Below, piece by piece: positions 17,369-26,119 of a stretch of DNA of 58,228 nucleotides (position 1 is the first letter of the stretch; each line of letters opens with the position of its first letter). The stretch is from BOG-908 sp964247675 (GTDB taxonomy: Bacteria; Pseudomonadota; Alphaproteobacteria; Acetobacterales; Acetobacteraceae). The stretch lies in NCBI GenBank assembly GCA_964247675.1, contig CAXTVW010000008.1:1-58228 (forward strand). Reading direction: 5' to 3'. The position numbers and the translations under genes are program-made. Below the pieces are notes generated by a model, which saw only the letters and a program-made list of their open reading frames with translations, was not told the origin of the DNA and did not search any database.

Positions 17369-17816
17369 TGATCATCCTGACGGGCAGAGCAAAGCCAGTC
17401 ACAACGGACACTTGCATTCGCGAAGAAGGGCGAACTCGTCAAACTTGCGCAGCGACGCGCTCGTCGACGATTGATTCTCCGCAAAGCAGCAGACTCAACC
17501 AACAGCAGAAGCTACTCACGCAATATACGAAGCCTGCTTAATTCGTCTGCAAACGCATACCGTCTAGCTCCGTCCGAGGCATATGTGCGAATTGCATATT
17601 TGCCAAACTTTCACCGCCCCGCATCCGCAGCAGCCGTCTATCCCCAAACAAACACGCAAGCTGAAAATGCGGAGGAGCAAAAGTTTTTTGCTTCTTTTTT
17701 TCAAAAAAGAAGGCCTTCCTTGCTCGCTAACCCACCCCGCCCCCGCGCCAAACCCCTTGCCCAGTCCCCACGCTGCGTTCTACTAATGTTCCGCACACAC
17801 CCAAGGCCACCAACCG
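17369..17816. other. Gap with lower GC and a family A right arm
   Basis: About 450 bp. The first 300 bp are lower in GC and hold no frame with coding character; the last part contains the repeat at 17670-17727. Promoters for the genes on either side should be here, but I cannot name boxes with confidence. Confidence 0.4.
17670..17727 (-). repeat. Family A repeat, right arm
   Basis: CTTC/GAAG subtype with the leading GGAGGAGCAAAAG. Placed about 90 bp upstream of the gene at 17817. Confidence 0.85.
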
Positions 17817-18404
17817 TTGAACGCCTACACAGACATCCCGCAGCCCGACGAAGCAGAGCGCCGCGCGCGCCACCTCGCCGTCTGCCAGGAACTGATCGAT
17901 CTCGGCATGGTGCTCGCCAGGAACGCCGCCCAGCGCGCGGTGGACGCCCACGAGGAAGCCCAGACCACCCCCACGCAGGAGACGCAGCAGCCGCGAGACC
18001 CCAACCTCGCCTTCACCCGCCTCGCCGCCTGCGTCCGCCACGCCGTGGCGCTCGAGGCGCGCATCGCCAGCAACGCCTTCGCCCGCCCGGCTCCCGCCAG
18101 CGGCCACGATACCGGCCCGGGCCTGGACCTCGCGGAAATATACGATGTCCTGCAACGCGAAACGCTCAACAAGGCCCTCATCCACCTGACGGCCGAGAGG
18201 GAAGACCGCTGGGATCTCCAGCAAACCTTCCATGACATCATCGACGACACGTTCACCGCCTTCCCCGCTGACCCGCTGCTCGCCCATTTCACCCGCGCCT
18301 GCGTGGCGCTGGACATTGCGCCAGACATCGCAGCCCTTCCGCCGGGCCTCGCCGGCGAACTCGCCCCCGCTCCGCCGGACCGCTGGCCCCGCCCGCTCGC
18401 CTAG
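17817..18404 (+). CDS. Hypothetical protein, paralogue of the gene at 48622-49230
   Basis: A 195-residue soluble, helical, Ala-rich protein of unknown function. Its N-terminal part, AERRARHLAVCQELIDLGMVLARNAAQRA, and the later FTRLAACVRHAVALEARI line up with the protein coded at 48622-49230 (ERTERHLFVCQRLTELGMKLA; LFNQLASAVRQAIKLECRI), so the window holds two members of one family. No signal peptide or membrane segment. The start is taken as the TTG at 17817; ribosome-site support is weak (AAGG 11 bases away), so the true start is uncertain. A TerB-like gene follows 76 bp downstream. Confidence 0.65.
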   Translation: MNAYTDIPQPDEAERRARHLAVCQELIDLGMVLARNAAQRAVDAHEEAQTTPTQETQQPRDPNLAFTRLAACVRHAVALEARIASNAFARPAPASGHDTGPGLDLAEIYDVLQRETLNKALIHLTAEREDRWDLQQTFHDIIDDTFTAFPADPLLAHFTRACVALDIAPDIAALPPGLAGELAPAPPDRWPRPLA

Positions 18405-18480
18405 CCAGCGCGTCGCCCGGGTTGATCTCCCACCCAACCCGAGGCAGGGTCCGCCGCACGCCGAACCGCGAAGGACCCCC

Positions 18481-18906
18481 ATGCTCGCCCGCACCGAACT
18501 CGATCCGCAGGAAGCCCTCGTATGCACCATGGTGCTCGTAGGCGCCGCGGAAACGCGCGGCATCACAGACCGCGAGATCGGCGTCATGGCCACCCTCGTG
18601 CAAACCCTGCCCGTCTTCGAAGGCTTCTCACAGGAGCAACTTCAACACGCCATAGACGCGACGCTCTCCCTCCTCCAGGAGGAAGACGGCCTGGCCCACG
18701 CCGGCCGCCTCATACGCGAAACCCTCGAACCCCGCCTGCGCGAAACCGCCTACACCCTGGCCTGCGAAATCGTCGCCGCCGACCGCATCAGCGGCCAGGC
18801 CATCCTGCAGATGCTCGAATTCATCGGCACCGAACTCAAGCTGGACACCCTGGTGATCAGCGCCATCGAACGCGGCACCCGCGCCCGGTACCAGCGGGTC
18901 AGGTAA
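18481..18906 (+). CDS. TerB-like (tellurite-resistance family) protein
   Basis: A 141-residue all-helical protein. The layout EALVCTMVLVGAAETRGITDREIGVM (first acidic/helical repeat) and TLACEIVAADRISGQAILQMLEFIGTELKLD (second) matches the TerB fold, in which two symmetric helix bundles each present acidic residues. The family binds metals or acts in stress complexes; tellurite resistance as such is not implied. An AAGGA site stands 5 bases before the ATG at 18481. Linked to small orphan proteins on both sides. Confidence 0.65.
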   Translation: MLARTELDPQEALVCTMVLVGAAETRGITDREIGVMATLVQTLPVFEGFSQEQLQHAIDATLSLLQEEDGLAHAGRLIRETLEPRLRETAYTLACEIVAADRISGQAILQMLEFIGTELKLDTLVISAIERGTRARYQRVR

Positions 18907-19010
18907 GTCAAGGAAGGCCCAGCACGGCACGACAGGACACTTTTTGTAAAAAGAACTGCTCCCTTGCCCGCCGCCAGGCGTTCAACGCCAAACAGCAGGA
19001 CCCGCCTCCC

Positions 19011-19571
19011 ATGTCCGACCAGCCCATGAACAACCAGGCCGCAAGCCCGACCCTCAACAACACCATCCAGGAAGTCCAGGGCGTCTTCCCCAGTGACGCC
19101 GCCCTGCAGGACGCCATCGGCCGCCTCGGCCGCGTCGGCTTTGACCGCGCCGCCCTCAGCCTGCCCGCCCCCAACCCCAACGCCGCTGAAGCCACCCCCA
19201 CCCAGGGTGCGGACGATCCCAACACCGAGGACGACATCCGCCAGACCCGCACCATGCAGACCAGCATGGCCGCCACCGCCGCGGCCTTCGTAGGCGCCGG
19301 CGTGGTCGCCGCCACAGGCGGTGCCGCCCTTCTCGCAGTCGGGGCCGCCGCCGGCCTGGGCCTCGCCACGGGCGGCGCCGTCGAAGGCGTCCACCTGGCC
19401 GCCAACAACGCCTACAGCGACAAGCGCAACGCCTCCGCCGCTGCCGGCGAACTCGTCCTCTCCGCCACCGCCCACGACCCGGACGCCGTCATGAAAGCCA
19501 CCCAGGCCATGCAACAAGCCGGCGCTACCCGCGTCGCCACGGTTAAGCGCGAGGGTGGATCAATCGTCTGA
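19011..19571 (+). CDS. Hypothetical protein with Gly/Ala-rich membrane hairpin
   Basis: A 186-residue protein. Residues about 20-50 read like a small alpha/beta domain of the kind seen in general stress proteins (VQGVFPSDAALQDAIGRLGRVGFDRAALSL), the middle is a Gly/Ala-rich hydrophobic pair (AATAAAFVGAGVVAATGG, LLAVGAAAGLGLATGGAV) that could form a membrane or glycine-zipper hairpin, and the end repeats a ferredoxin-like strand pattern (ELVLSATAHDPDAVMKATQAM). Function unknown; a stress-related role with the TerB-like gene is a guess from position. AGGA precedes the ATG at 19011 by 10 bases. Confidence 0.65.
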   Translation: MSDQPMNNQAASPTLNNTIQEVQGVFPSDAALQDAIGRLGRVGFDRAALSLPAPNPNAAEATPTQGADDPNTEDDIRQTRTMQTSMAATAAAFVGAGVVAATGGAALLAVGAAAGLGLATGGAVEGVHLAANNAYSDKRNASAAAGELVLSATAHDPDAVMKATQAMQQAGATRVATVKREGGSIV

Positions 19572-19578
19572 AGGAAGG

Positions 19579-19626
19579 TTGGGGCTCTGCCCCAAACCCT
19601 GCTGGGGCCTCGAGGCCCCAGACCCC
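19579..19626 (+). repeat. Family B GC-rich double hairpin
   Basis: GGGGCTCTGCCCC makes the first hairpin and TGGGGCCTCGAGGCCCCA the second, followed by GACCCC. It lies between convergent genes and could end both transcripts, though no T tract is present. Related copies are at 22815, 41350, 50791 and 51817. Confidence 0.8.
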
Positions 19627-19631
19627 CTCTC

Positions 19632-20333
19632 CTAGGCCGCGCTTAGCACACCCGTCACAAGGCCTACCGTGCCACCCACAACGCCGCGCAGCACCGCTCC
19701 CACCAACGCGAACAGGCTTCTCACCACGCCATGCTGCTCCGCCGGCGCCGACGCCACCCTGACTTCTGTATCCGCCAACGCCCGGCCCCACCCCCCGATG
19801 AAACCGGCAAACCCCTCGTTCGGCGTGGCCGAGCCGTCCAGCCCAGCCACATGCAGCCCCGCCGGATCAGGAATGATCATCAGGAGATAAGGCCCGCGCC
19901 CGCCAAGGCTTCCCTGTCCCGGCTGTATGGAAGCAATCAGCCGCCCCGCCCTTGCATAATCATAGACCCCCGTCAGGAAGTCACAATCCGCCGCCCGCGC
20001 CACCGGCACCTCAGGCACCTGCACCAGCCACCGCGTGTGTATGAGGTTAGGCGCCACCACACTGGCCGCCTCAGCCTGCTGCACGGTGGGCAAAGCCAGC
20101 GCCGCCCTGCAGAACGCCCGGTTCCGCTCCATGTCGTCCGGCCGCAGCAGGATCACCGCCGTGGGCAGCGGCGGCAGATACGTCTCCGGCCCCGCCAGTT
20201 CTGTCGCGAACATCGCCCCCGCGGCCGGCGGCGCCCCCGCCTCGGCAGGCGCCCGGCTCACCACCGGCCCGCCTGCAACCTGCGCACAACCCGCCACCGC
20301 GGCAACCAGCGCCACGGCAGCAAGCGCGCGCAC
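19632..20333 (-). CDS. Hypothetical lipoprotein
   Basis: A 233-residue protein with a lipobox (LVAAVAGC at residues 9-16), so the mature protein probably starts at Cys16 and is lipid-anchored. The middle part reads as a soluble domain (TYLPPLPTAVILLRPDDMERNRAFCRAALALP; CDFLTGVYDYARAGRLIASI) and the last 25 residues (LFALVGAVLRGVVGGTVGLVTGVLSAA) are a Gly/Val-rich hydrophobic tail that may insert in a membrane. No known family. The GTG at 20333 is the start that gives a normal lipoprotein signal. It ends 5 bp after the cold-shock gene on the same strand, so the two may be co-transcribed. Confidence 0.65.
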   Translation of the reverse strand: MRALAAVALVAAVAGCAQVAGGPVVSRAPAEAGAPPAAGAMFATELAGPETYLPPLPTAVILLRPDDMERNRAFCRAALALPTVQQAEAASVVAPNLIHTRWLVQVPEVPVARAADCDFLTGVYDYARAGRLIASIQPGQGSLGGRGPYLLMIIPDPAGLHVAGLDGSATPNEGFAGFIGGWGRALADTEVRVASAPAEQHGVVRSLFALVGAVLRGVVGGTVGLVTGVLSAA

Positions 20334-20338
20334 CCGTC

Positions 20339-20542
20339 TCAGACCAGCTTGAGGTTGGTCGCAGCCGCCTTGCCGCGCTCCATCACCACCTCGTACGTCA
20401 CTGCTTGCCCGTCATTCAGCCCGCGCAAGCCCGCTGCCTGCACCGCGGTGATGTGCACGAACACATCCTTGCCGCCATCGCTCGGCATGATGAAGCCAAA
20501 GCCCTTTGTGGTGTTGAACCACTTGACCGTACCGTTTGCCAT
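20339..20542 (-). CDS. Cold-shock-domain protein (CspA family)
   Basis: A 67-residue OB-fold protein with both RNA-binding motifs: GTVKWFNTTKGFGFI (RNP1) and DVFVHITAV (RNP2). It binds single-stranded RNA or DNA and acts as an RNA chaperone or anti-terminator. The ATG at 20542 gives the standard family start MANGTVKWF. It sits 5 bp upstream of the lipoprotein gene. A gap of more than 600 bp upstream may hold a long leader, typical of csp genes. Confidence 0.93.
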   Translation of the reverse strand: MANGTVKWFNTTKGFGFIMPSDGGKDVFVHITAVQAAGLRGLNDGQAVTYEVVMERGKAAATNLKLV

Positions 20543-21102
20543 GAAGCCTCTCCGTAACACCGCCCCACCATAGGGACGGCCTGGTGCCAACCGTGGCGTC
20601 AGGCAACTTGGCGGCGACCGGATAGAAGGCGCAGCAAGGCAAGCCAATGCGTCGATTTGCCCCCACATGGGGGCAGAAACCGAAACACCTGTCAAATCCG
20701 CAACCTTCATTTTCAGTAGAAACGAACCAAGAACACTGCTAAACAGGGTGGGCACCGGCATTTGGCAGCAACGGAAGACAGCAAGCCGTTCGTTCTTGAA
20801 AGAAAGAAGCAGAAGCTTTTGCTCAAGCCGTCGCGCCGCGAGGAAACGTCCACCACCGCGAAAATGAAAGTTTCTTGGTTCTACTCTCGAACGCACAGAA
20901 TCAGAATGGAAAACAGTGGCTCGTGACTCCAACAACCCGAAGCGAATGACGCTTCTGAACTGGCCGATCACAGGCGTCGTAATTGTCGGGTGCGGGCTAA
21001 CTTTGCTTCTTCGCCGGCTTGCCCAGACGTATCCGTTCCACAATCTTGATCCGAGCGAGAACTAAGACGCTTTCTGGTGCTTGCGAAATTCGAAATCACC
21101 GG
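20543..21102. other. Long gap upstream of the cold-shock gene
   Basis: About 560 bp with lower GC than average and no frame of coding character. It should hold the csp promoter and leader. A degenerate family A copy lies at 20778-20828. I see no RNA gene. Confidence 0.4.
20778..20828 (+). repeat. Degenerate family A repeat
   Basis: Recognisable order (AGCAAGCCGTTC, TTCTTGAAAGAAAGAAG, AGCTTTTGCTC) but the T and A runs are interrupted. It looks like a decayed left arm. Confidence 0.6.
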
Positions 21103-21131
21103 AAAAAAGGAGCGCACCACGGGCGCGCCCC
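21103..21131 (-). terminator. Intrinsic terminator of groESL
   Basis: On the minus strand GGGGCGC, a 9-base loop and GCGCTCC form a stem with one G-T pair, followed at once by TTTTTT. It lies 25 bp past the groEL stop, as expected for the operon end. Confidence 0.75.
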
Positions 21132-21155
21132 TCCATAAACCACAACGATAAAGGA

Positions 21156-22790
<1,635 letters not shown>

Positions 22791-22814
22791 GTCTTAGCTC
22801 CTCGAATAAAAAGA

Positions 22815-22862
22815 CTTGAGGCTCTGCCTCAAACTCCGCCAAAGGCCAGTCGGCCTCTGGAC
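22815..22862 (-). repeat. Family B-like double hairpin inside groESL
   Basis: TTGAGGC-TCT-GCCTCAA and CCAAAGGCC-AGTC-GGCCTCTGG form two hairpins between groES and groEL. It is a diverged copy of the family B unit. Placed inside an operon it could shift the groES/groEL ratio through processing or partial termination; this is inference. Confidence 0.65.
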
Positions 22863-22871
22863 ACCATTGCG

Positions 22872-23189
22872 TTAGGCCGCGGCCTTTGCTGCCGCCGCGC
22901 CTTCTACGATGCCCATGATGTCGCTCTCCTTCATGATGAGCAGGTCCTCACCGTCGAGCTTCACCTCTGTGCCGGACCACTTGCCGAACAGCACGCGGTC
23001 GCCCGCCTTCACGTCCAGCGCCACGATCTGGCCAGCCTCGTTACGCGCGCCGGCGCCTGCGGCAATCACTTCGCCTTCTTGCGGCTTCTCGCGCGCCGTA
23101 TCCGGAATGATGATGCCGCCCGCCGTCTTCTCTTCCGCCGTAATGCGGCGAACAACGACGCGGTCGTGCAAAGGACGGAATTTCGCCAT
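22872..23189 (-). CDS. groES: Co-chaperonin GroES (Hsp10)
   Basis: A 105-residue lid of the GroEL chamber. MAKFRPLHDRVVVRR, the mobile loop EEKTAGGIIIPDTAREKPQ and the ending LLIMKESDIMGIVEG are typical; the sequence then adds an Ala-rich tail, EGAAAAKAAA, making it about 8 residues longer than most. The ATG at 23189 is the family start. First gene of the operon; two CIRCE operators and a sigma70 promoter lie just upstream. Confidence 0.97.
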   Translation of the reverse strand: MAKFRPLHDRVVVRRITAEEKTAGGIIIPDTAREKPQEGEVIAAGAGARNEAGQIVALDVKAGDRVLFGKWSGTEVKLDGEDLLIMKESDIMGIVEGAAAAKAAA

Positions 23190-23243
23190 GCAAATCGCTC
23201 CTCTGATGTGGTTGCAGCCCACTCACAACTGAGCCGCGGGCCG

Positions 23244-23270
23244 TTAGCACTCTCCGGTAGAGAGTGCCAG
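23244..23270 (-). promoter_or_regulatory. CIRCE operator 1 (HrcA site)
   Basis: TTAGCACTC-N9-GAGTGCCAG, seven of nine positions of the second half matching the consensus GAGTGCTAA. It overlaps the expected transcription start of groESL, the usual place for HrcA repression. Confidence 0.88.
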
Positions 23271-23271
23271 C

Positions 23272-23300
23272 CAGATAAAATCGCGCCACCTTCGTGTCAA
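23272..23300 (-). promoter_or_regulatory. Sigma70 promoter of groESL
   Basis: TTGACA (23295-23300), exactly 17 bp, then TATCTG (23272-23277) on the minus strand, between the two CIRCE elements. The start of transcription would fall in CIRCE 1. Confidence 0.8.
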
Positions 23301-23306
23301 GGGTCA

Positions 23307-23333
23307 GCAGCACTTACCGCGCTTGAGTGCTAA
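23307..23333 (-). promoter_or_regulatory. CIRCE operator 2 (half-degenerate)
   Basis: A second inverted repeat with the same 9-bp spacing: GCAGCACTT-N9-GAGTGCTAA. One half is a perfect consensus, the other matches six of nine. It lies just upstream of the -35 box. Confidence 0.7.
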
Positions 23334-23506
23334 CTCGCTGTTAACGCGATCTTTTTTCTTTGCCAAGATGATCATTCCTGCGTCATGCTCGCGGAACCCG
23401 CTACGCAGGGTCCGGTTCCGGGCAAGGCGGCGAGACAAAGAAACCACCAGGGACACCCGATGCCACACGGCCGTATTGGCCGAGACACCTAGACCAGAGG
23501 ACACCC

Positions 23507-23767
23507 ATGCGCCTGGACTCGCAGTTGAACGGATACCGCCTCACCACCGCCGAAATCCTCTACCACATGCCCGATCATCCCGGCCTGCTGCAGACATTCG
23601 TCTGGCAGGATCTGGACCTTGCCCCGCGCTTCCCGGTGCTGCACAAATTCCTGGATTTCTGGTCTCGCAAGCTGGACGGCAAACTTCATTCCGTTCGCCT
23701 CGCCGAGTCCCGCCTGATTACCAGCAGCGACTGGCGCCATGCGGAGTACCTCCGCCACGTCAATTAG
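23507..23767 (+). CDS. usg: Usg family protein
   Basis: An 86-residue protein matching the alphaproteobacterial Usg family almost end to end: LNGYRLTTAEILYHMPDHP, LLQTFVWQDLDLAPRFPVL, HKFLDFWSRKLDGKLHSVRL. In Caulobacter usg lies with trp genes; here no trp gene is near. The molecular role is unknown. AGAGG at 23496-23500 is 6 bases before the ATG. Divergent from groESL. Confidence 0.85.
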   Translation: MRLDSQLNGYRLTTAEILYHMPDHPGLLQTFVWQDLDLAPRFPVLHKFLDFWSRKLDGKLHSVRLAESRLITSSDWRHAEYLRHVN

Positions 23768-23851
23768 CCGCCAGGCCTAAACAACCACCAGCGATCCGAA
23801 CCGCGTCTGGCCCAAGGCGTTATACCTCCGTAACTATCGAAGGTTCACGCT

Positions 23852-24004
23852 GTGGGTACCATTCTTCTTATCCTCCTCATTCTGCTTCTGCTTGGGGCGT
23901 TGCCGACATGGCCATACAGTGGCGGCTGGGGCTACTACCCATCCGGCGGCTTGGGCCTGGTCCTGGTGATTGTGATAATCCTGTTGGTCATCGGCCGTAT
24001 CTGA
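23852..24004 (+). CDS. DUF3309 small membrane protein
   Basis: A 50-residue protein, MGTILLILLILLLLGALP then a short Trp/Tyr/Gly-rich linker (TWPYSGGWGYYPSGG) and a second helix LGLVLVIVIILLVIGRI. This is the standard DUF3309 form: two membrane helices with an aromatic turn. Function unknown; members are often linked to stress. The start is GTG at 23852. It converges on flhA with a hairpin between. Confidence 0.85.
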   Translation: MGTILLILLILLLLGALPTWPYSGGWGYYPSGGLGLVLVIVIILLVIGRI

Positions 24005-24014
24005 TCGAGCGATC

Positions 24015-24042
24015 GCACAGCTTCCTATCCAGGAGGCTGTGC
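24015..24042. terminator. Hairpin between DUF3309 and flhA
   Basis: GCACAGC-T-TCC, a short loop and GGA-G-GCTGTGC pair across 28 bp, followed by a T/C-rich stretch. It sits between convergent stops and could serve both. Confidence 0.7.
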
Positions 24043-24046
24043 CTTC

Positions 24047-26119
24047 CTACAGACTTCCCAAAGTGCGCACGCGAACCCGAGTGGAAATTTCGTTCTGCGA
24101 TAGCACCGCAGTTGCCGGACGCAACCTCTCGACGATGCTTCGTACTGCAACCCTTATGCCGGGACTGGTCAGCAGCACAGGGTTCTCTCCCCCGTGCTGA
24201 TCGAACAACTCGCGGAAGCGCCGCATGAAGTCGCCCAACCTGCTTGGCGCCATCGCCAACTGCCGGTCTTCGGCAGGCCCCACCAGGCTTTCGGCGAAAG
24301 CCATCTCCCACTCCGGCGACAAGGTGATCATCGGTATCGCCCCACTCGCGCCGGCGTGGCTGTCGCTGATCTGCCGTGCCAGCCGGGCACGCACCACGGC
24401 CACAATAGCCGCTATCCCCCGCGCGTTACCCGTACACGCTTCGTGCACACCTTCGAGTATCGTCGGCAGGTCGCGTATGGAGACCCGCTCCGCAAGCAGC
24501 GCCTGCAGAACGCGCTGCACCCCACCTACGGAAATGACACCCGGTATCAGGTCGGAGACCAGTTTCTGCTGCTCGCGCGGGAGTTCGTCGATCAGCTTCT
24601 GCGTCTCCGCGTAGGACAGCAACTCGGCCATCATCTCGCGTACCAGCTCGGTCAGATGCGTCGCCAGCACGCTGGGAGGATCCACAACCGTGCATCCCCG
24701 CACCATCGCCTCTTCTCGCTGGCTGCCGTCGATCCACAAGGCCGGCAGCCCAAAGGCCGGCTCCGTCGTGCGCTCGCCCTGCATTGCAGGCACACCGCCC
24801 CGCGGGTCCATCGCCAGCAGGCAAAGCGGCCGCAACTCACCCTTTCCGGCATCGATCTCCTTGATCTTGACGACGTAGCTGTCTGCGCCAAGCTGCAGAT
24901 TGTCCTGGATACGAACCGGCGGCAGAACAAAACCGAATTCCGCCGCGATCGAGCGGCGCAGACCGCGTATCTGCTCGGTCAGCTTCGGCTGGTCGCCGCC
25001 CGCAAGCGGCAGCAGCCCGTAGCCGAGCTCCACGCGCAGCATGTCGATACGCATGGCGTCCGCCACAGGAGACTCCGCAGGTTGCGCGGCCGGCAGGACC
25101 GTCTCGTCTTCCGGGGAAGCCACCGGATGGGTGTAGCGAAGCCAGGCGCCACCGCCCGCAAGGCCCGCCAGCGCCAGGAACGGCAGCGCGGGAAGGCCAG
25201 GCATCAGCGCCAGGACCACGGCCGCGCCGCCCGCCAGTGCCATCGGCTTGTATCCCCCGCCGAGTTGCGCCACCAGCGCCGTGTCCGCGCGTCCCTCCAC
25301 GCCACCTTTGGTGACCACGATACCAGCCGCGGTGGAGACAAGCAGCGCAGGAATCTGCGTCACCAACCCATCACCTACCGTCAGCGTGGTGAAGGTGTTG
25401 GCCGCGTCGCTAAAGGCCATTGCATGGCGGATCAGCCCTATCGCGAGGCCGCCCACGATGTTTATCGACGTGATCAGCAATCCTGCGATCGCGTCGCCGC
25501 GCACGAATTTGGCCGCACCGTCCATGGCGCCGTAGAACCCGCTCTCCTCCTCCAGCTCGCGCCGGCGGCGCCGCGCGGTCTTCTCGTTTATCACCCCGGC
25601 GTTCATGTCCGCATCGATCGCCATCTGCTTGCCCGGCATGGAATCCAGGCTGAAACGCGCAGCCACTTCGGCTATGCGCCCGGAACCTTTGGTGATGACC
25701 ATGAAGTTCACCACAAGCAGGATGGCGAACAGGATCACCCCGATCACCACATCGCCGCCCATCAGAAAACCGCCGAAGGCCGCAACCACGTGGCCTGCCG
25801 CGGTTGGCCCCTCATTGCCATGGCTGAGGATGAGGCGTGTCGTCGCCACGTTCAGAGACAGGCGCAGCAATGTCGTCAGCAGAAGAAGCTGCGGAAAGCT
25901 GGTGAAATCCAGCGGCCGCTCCAGGAACAGCGCCACCATCAGCACCAGCACGGAGGCCGTAATCGACAACGCCAGTCCGAGGTCGAGCAACATCGTCGGC
26001 AACGGCAGGATCAGCAGGGACAACAGGCAGAACACCGCAAGTGCAAGACCGATGTCCGTGCCCGGACCAAAACGCTTGTAGCGCGCGCCGAGCCCGCCCC
26101 AGGTGAGTGCACCGGACAT
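24047..26119 (-). CDS. flhA: Flagellar export gate protein FlhA
   Basis: A 690-residue core of the flagellar type III export gate. The N-terminal half has eight expected membrane helices (LALAVFCLLSLLILPLPTMLL and on) and the conserved FHIPEP-type loop with ARFSLDSMPGKQMAIDADMNAG; the C-terminal cytosolic part (from about residue 340) forms the substrate-docking ring, with ILTSPGIR-like LLTSPGIRVAVR near the end. Its start overlaps the flbD stop (ATGA), so it is the last gene of the fliF operon. Length is normal. Confidence 0.97.
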   Translation of the reverse strand: MSGALTWGGLGARYKRFGPGTDIGLALAVFCLLSLLILPLPTMLLDLGLALSITASVLVLMVALFLERPLDFTSFPQLLLLTTLLRLSLNVATTRLILSHGNEGPTAAGHVVAAFGGFLMGGDVVIGVILFAILLVVNFMVITKGSGRIAEVAARFSLDSMPGKQMAIDADMNAGVINEKTARRRRRELEEESGFYGAMDGAAKFVRGDAIAGLLITSINIVGGLAIGLIRHAMAFSDAANTFTTLTVGDGLVTQIPALLVSTAAGIVVTKGGVEGRADTALVAQLGGGYKPMALAGGAAVVLALMPGLPALPFLALAGLAGGGAWLRYTHPVASPEDETVLPAAQPAESPVADAMRIDMLRVELGYGLLPLAGGDQPKLTEQIRGLRRSIAAEFGFVLPPVRIQDNLQLGADSYVVKIKEIDAGKGELRPLCLLAMDPRGGVPAMQGERTTEPAFGLPALWIDGSQREEAMVRGCTVVDPPSVLATHLTELVREMMAELLSYAETQKLIDELPREQQKLVSDLIPGVISVGGVQRVLQALLAERVSIRDLPTILEGVHEACTGNARGIAAIVAVVRARLARQISDSHAGASGAIPMITLSPEWEMAFAESLVGPAEDRQLAMAPSRLGDFMRRFRELFDQHGGENPVLLTSPGIRVAVRSIVERLRPATAVLSQNEISTRVRVRTLGSL

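Noticed and set aside
17471..18235. Plus-strand frame across the repeat at 17670
   Set aside because: It is open only because the T/A runs code Phe/Lys; the codon pattern downstream belongs to the 17817 gene in another frame.
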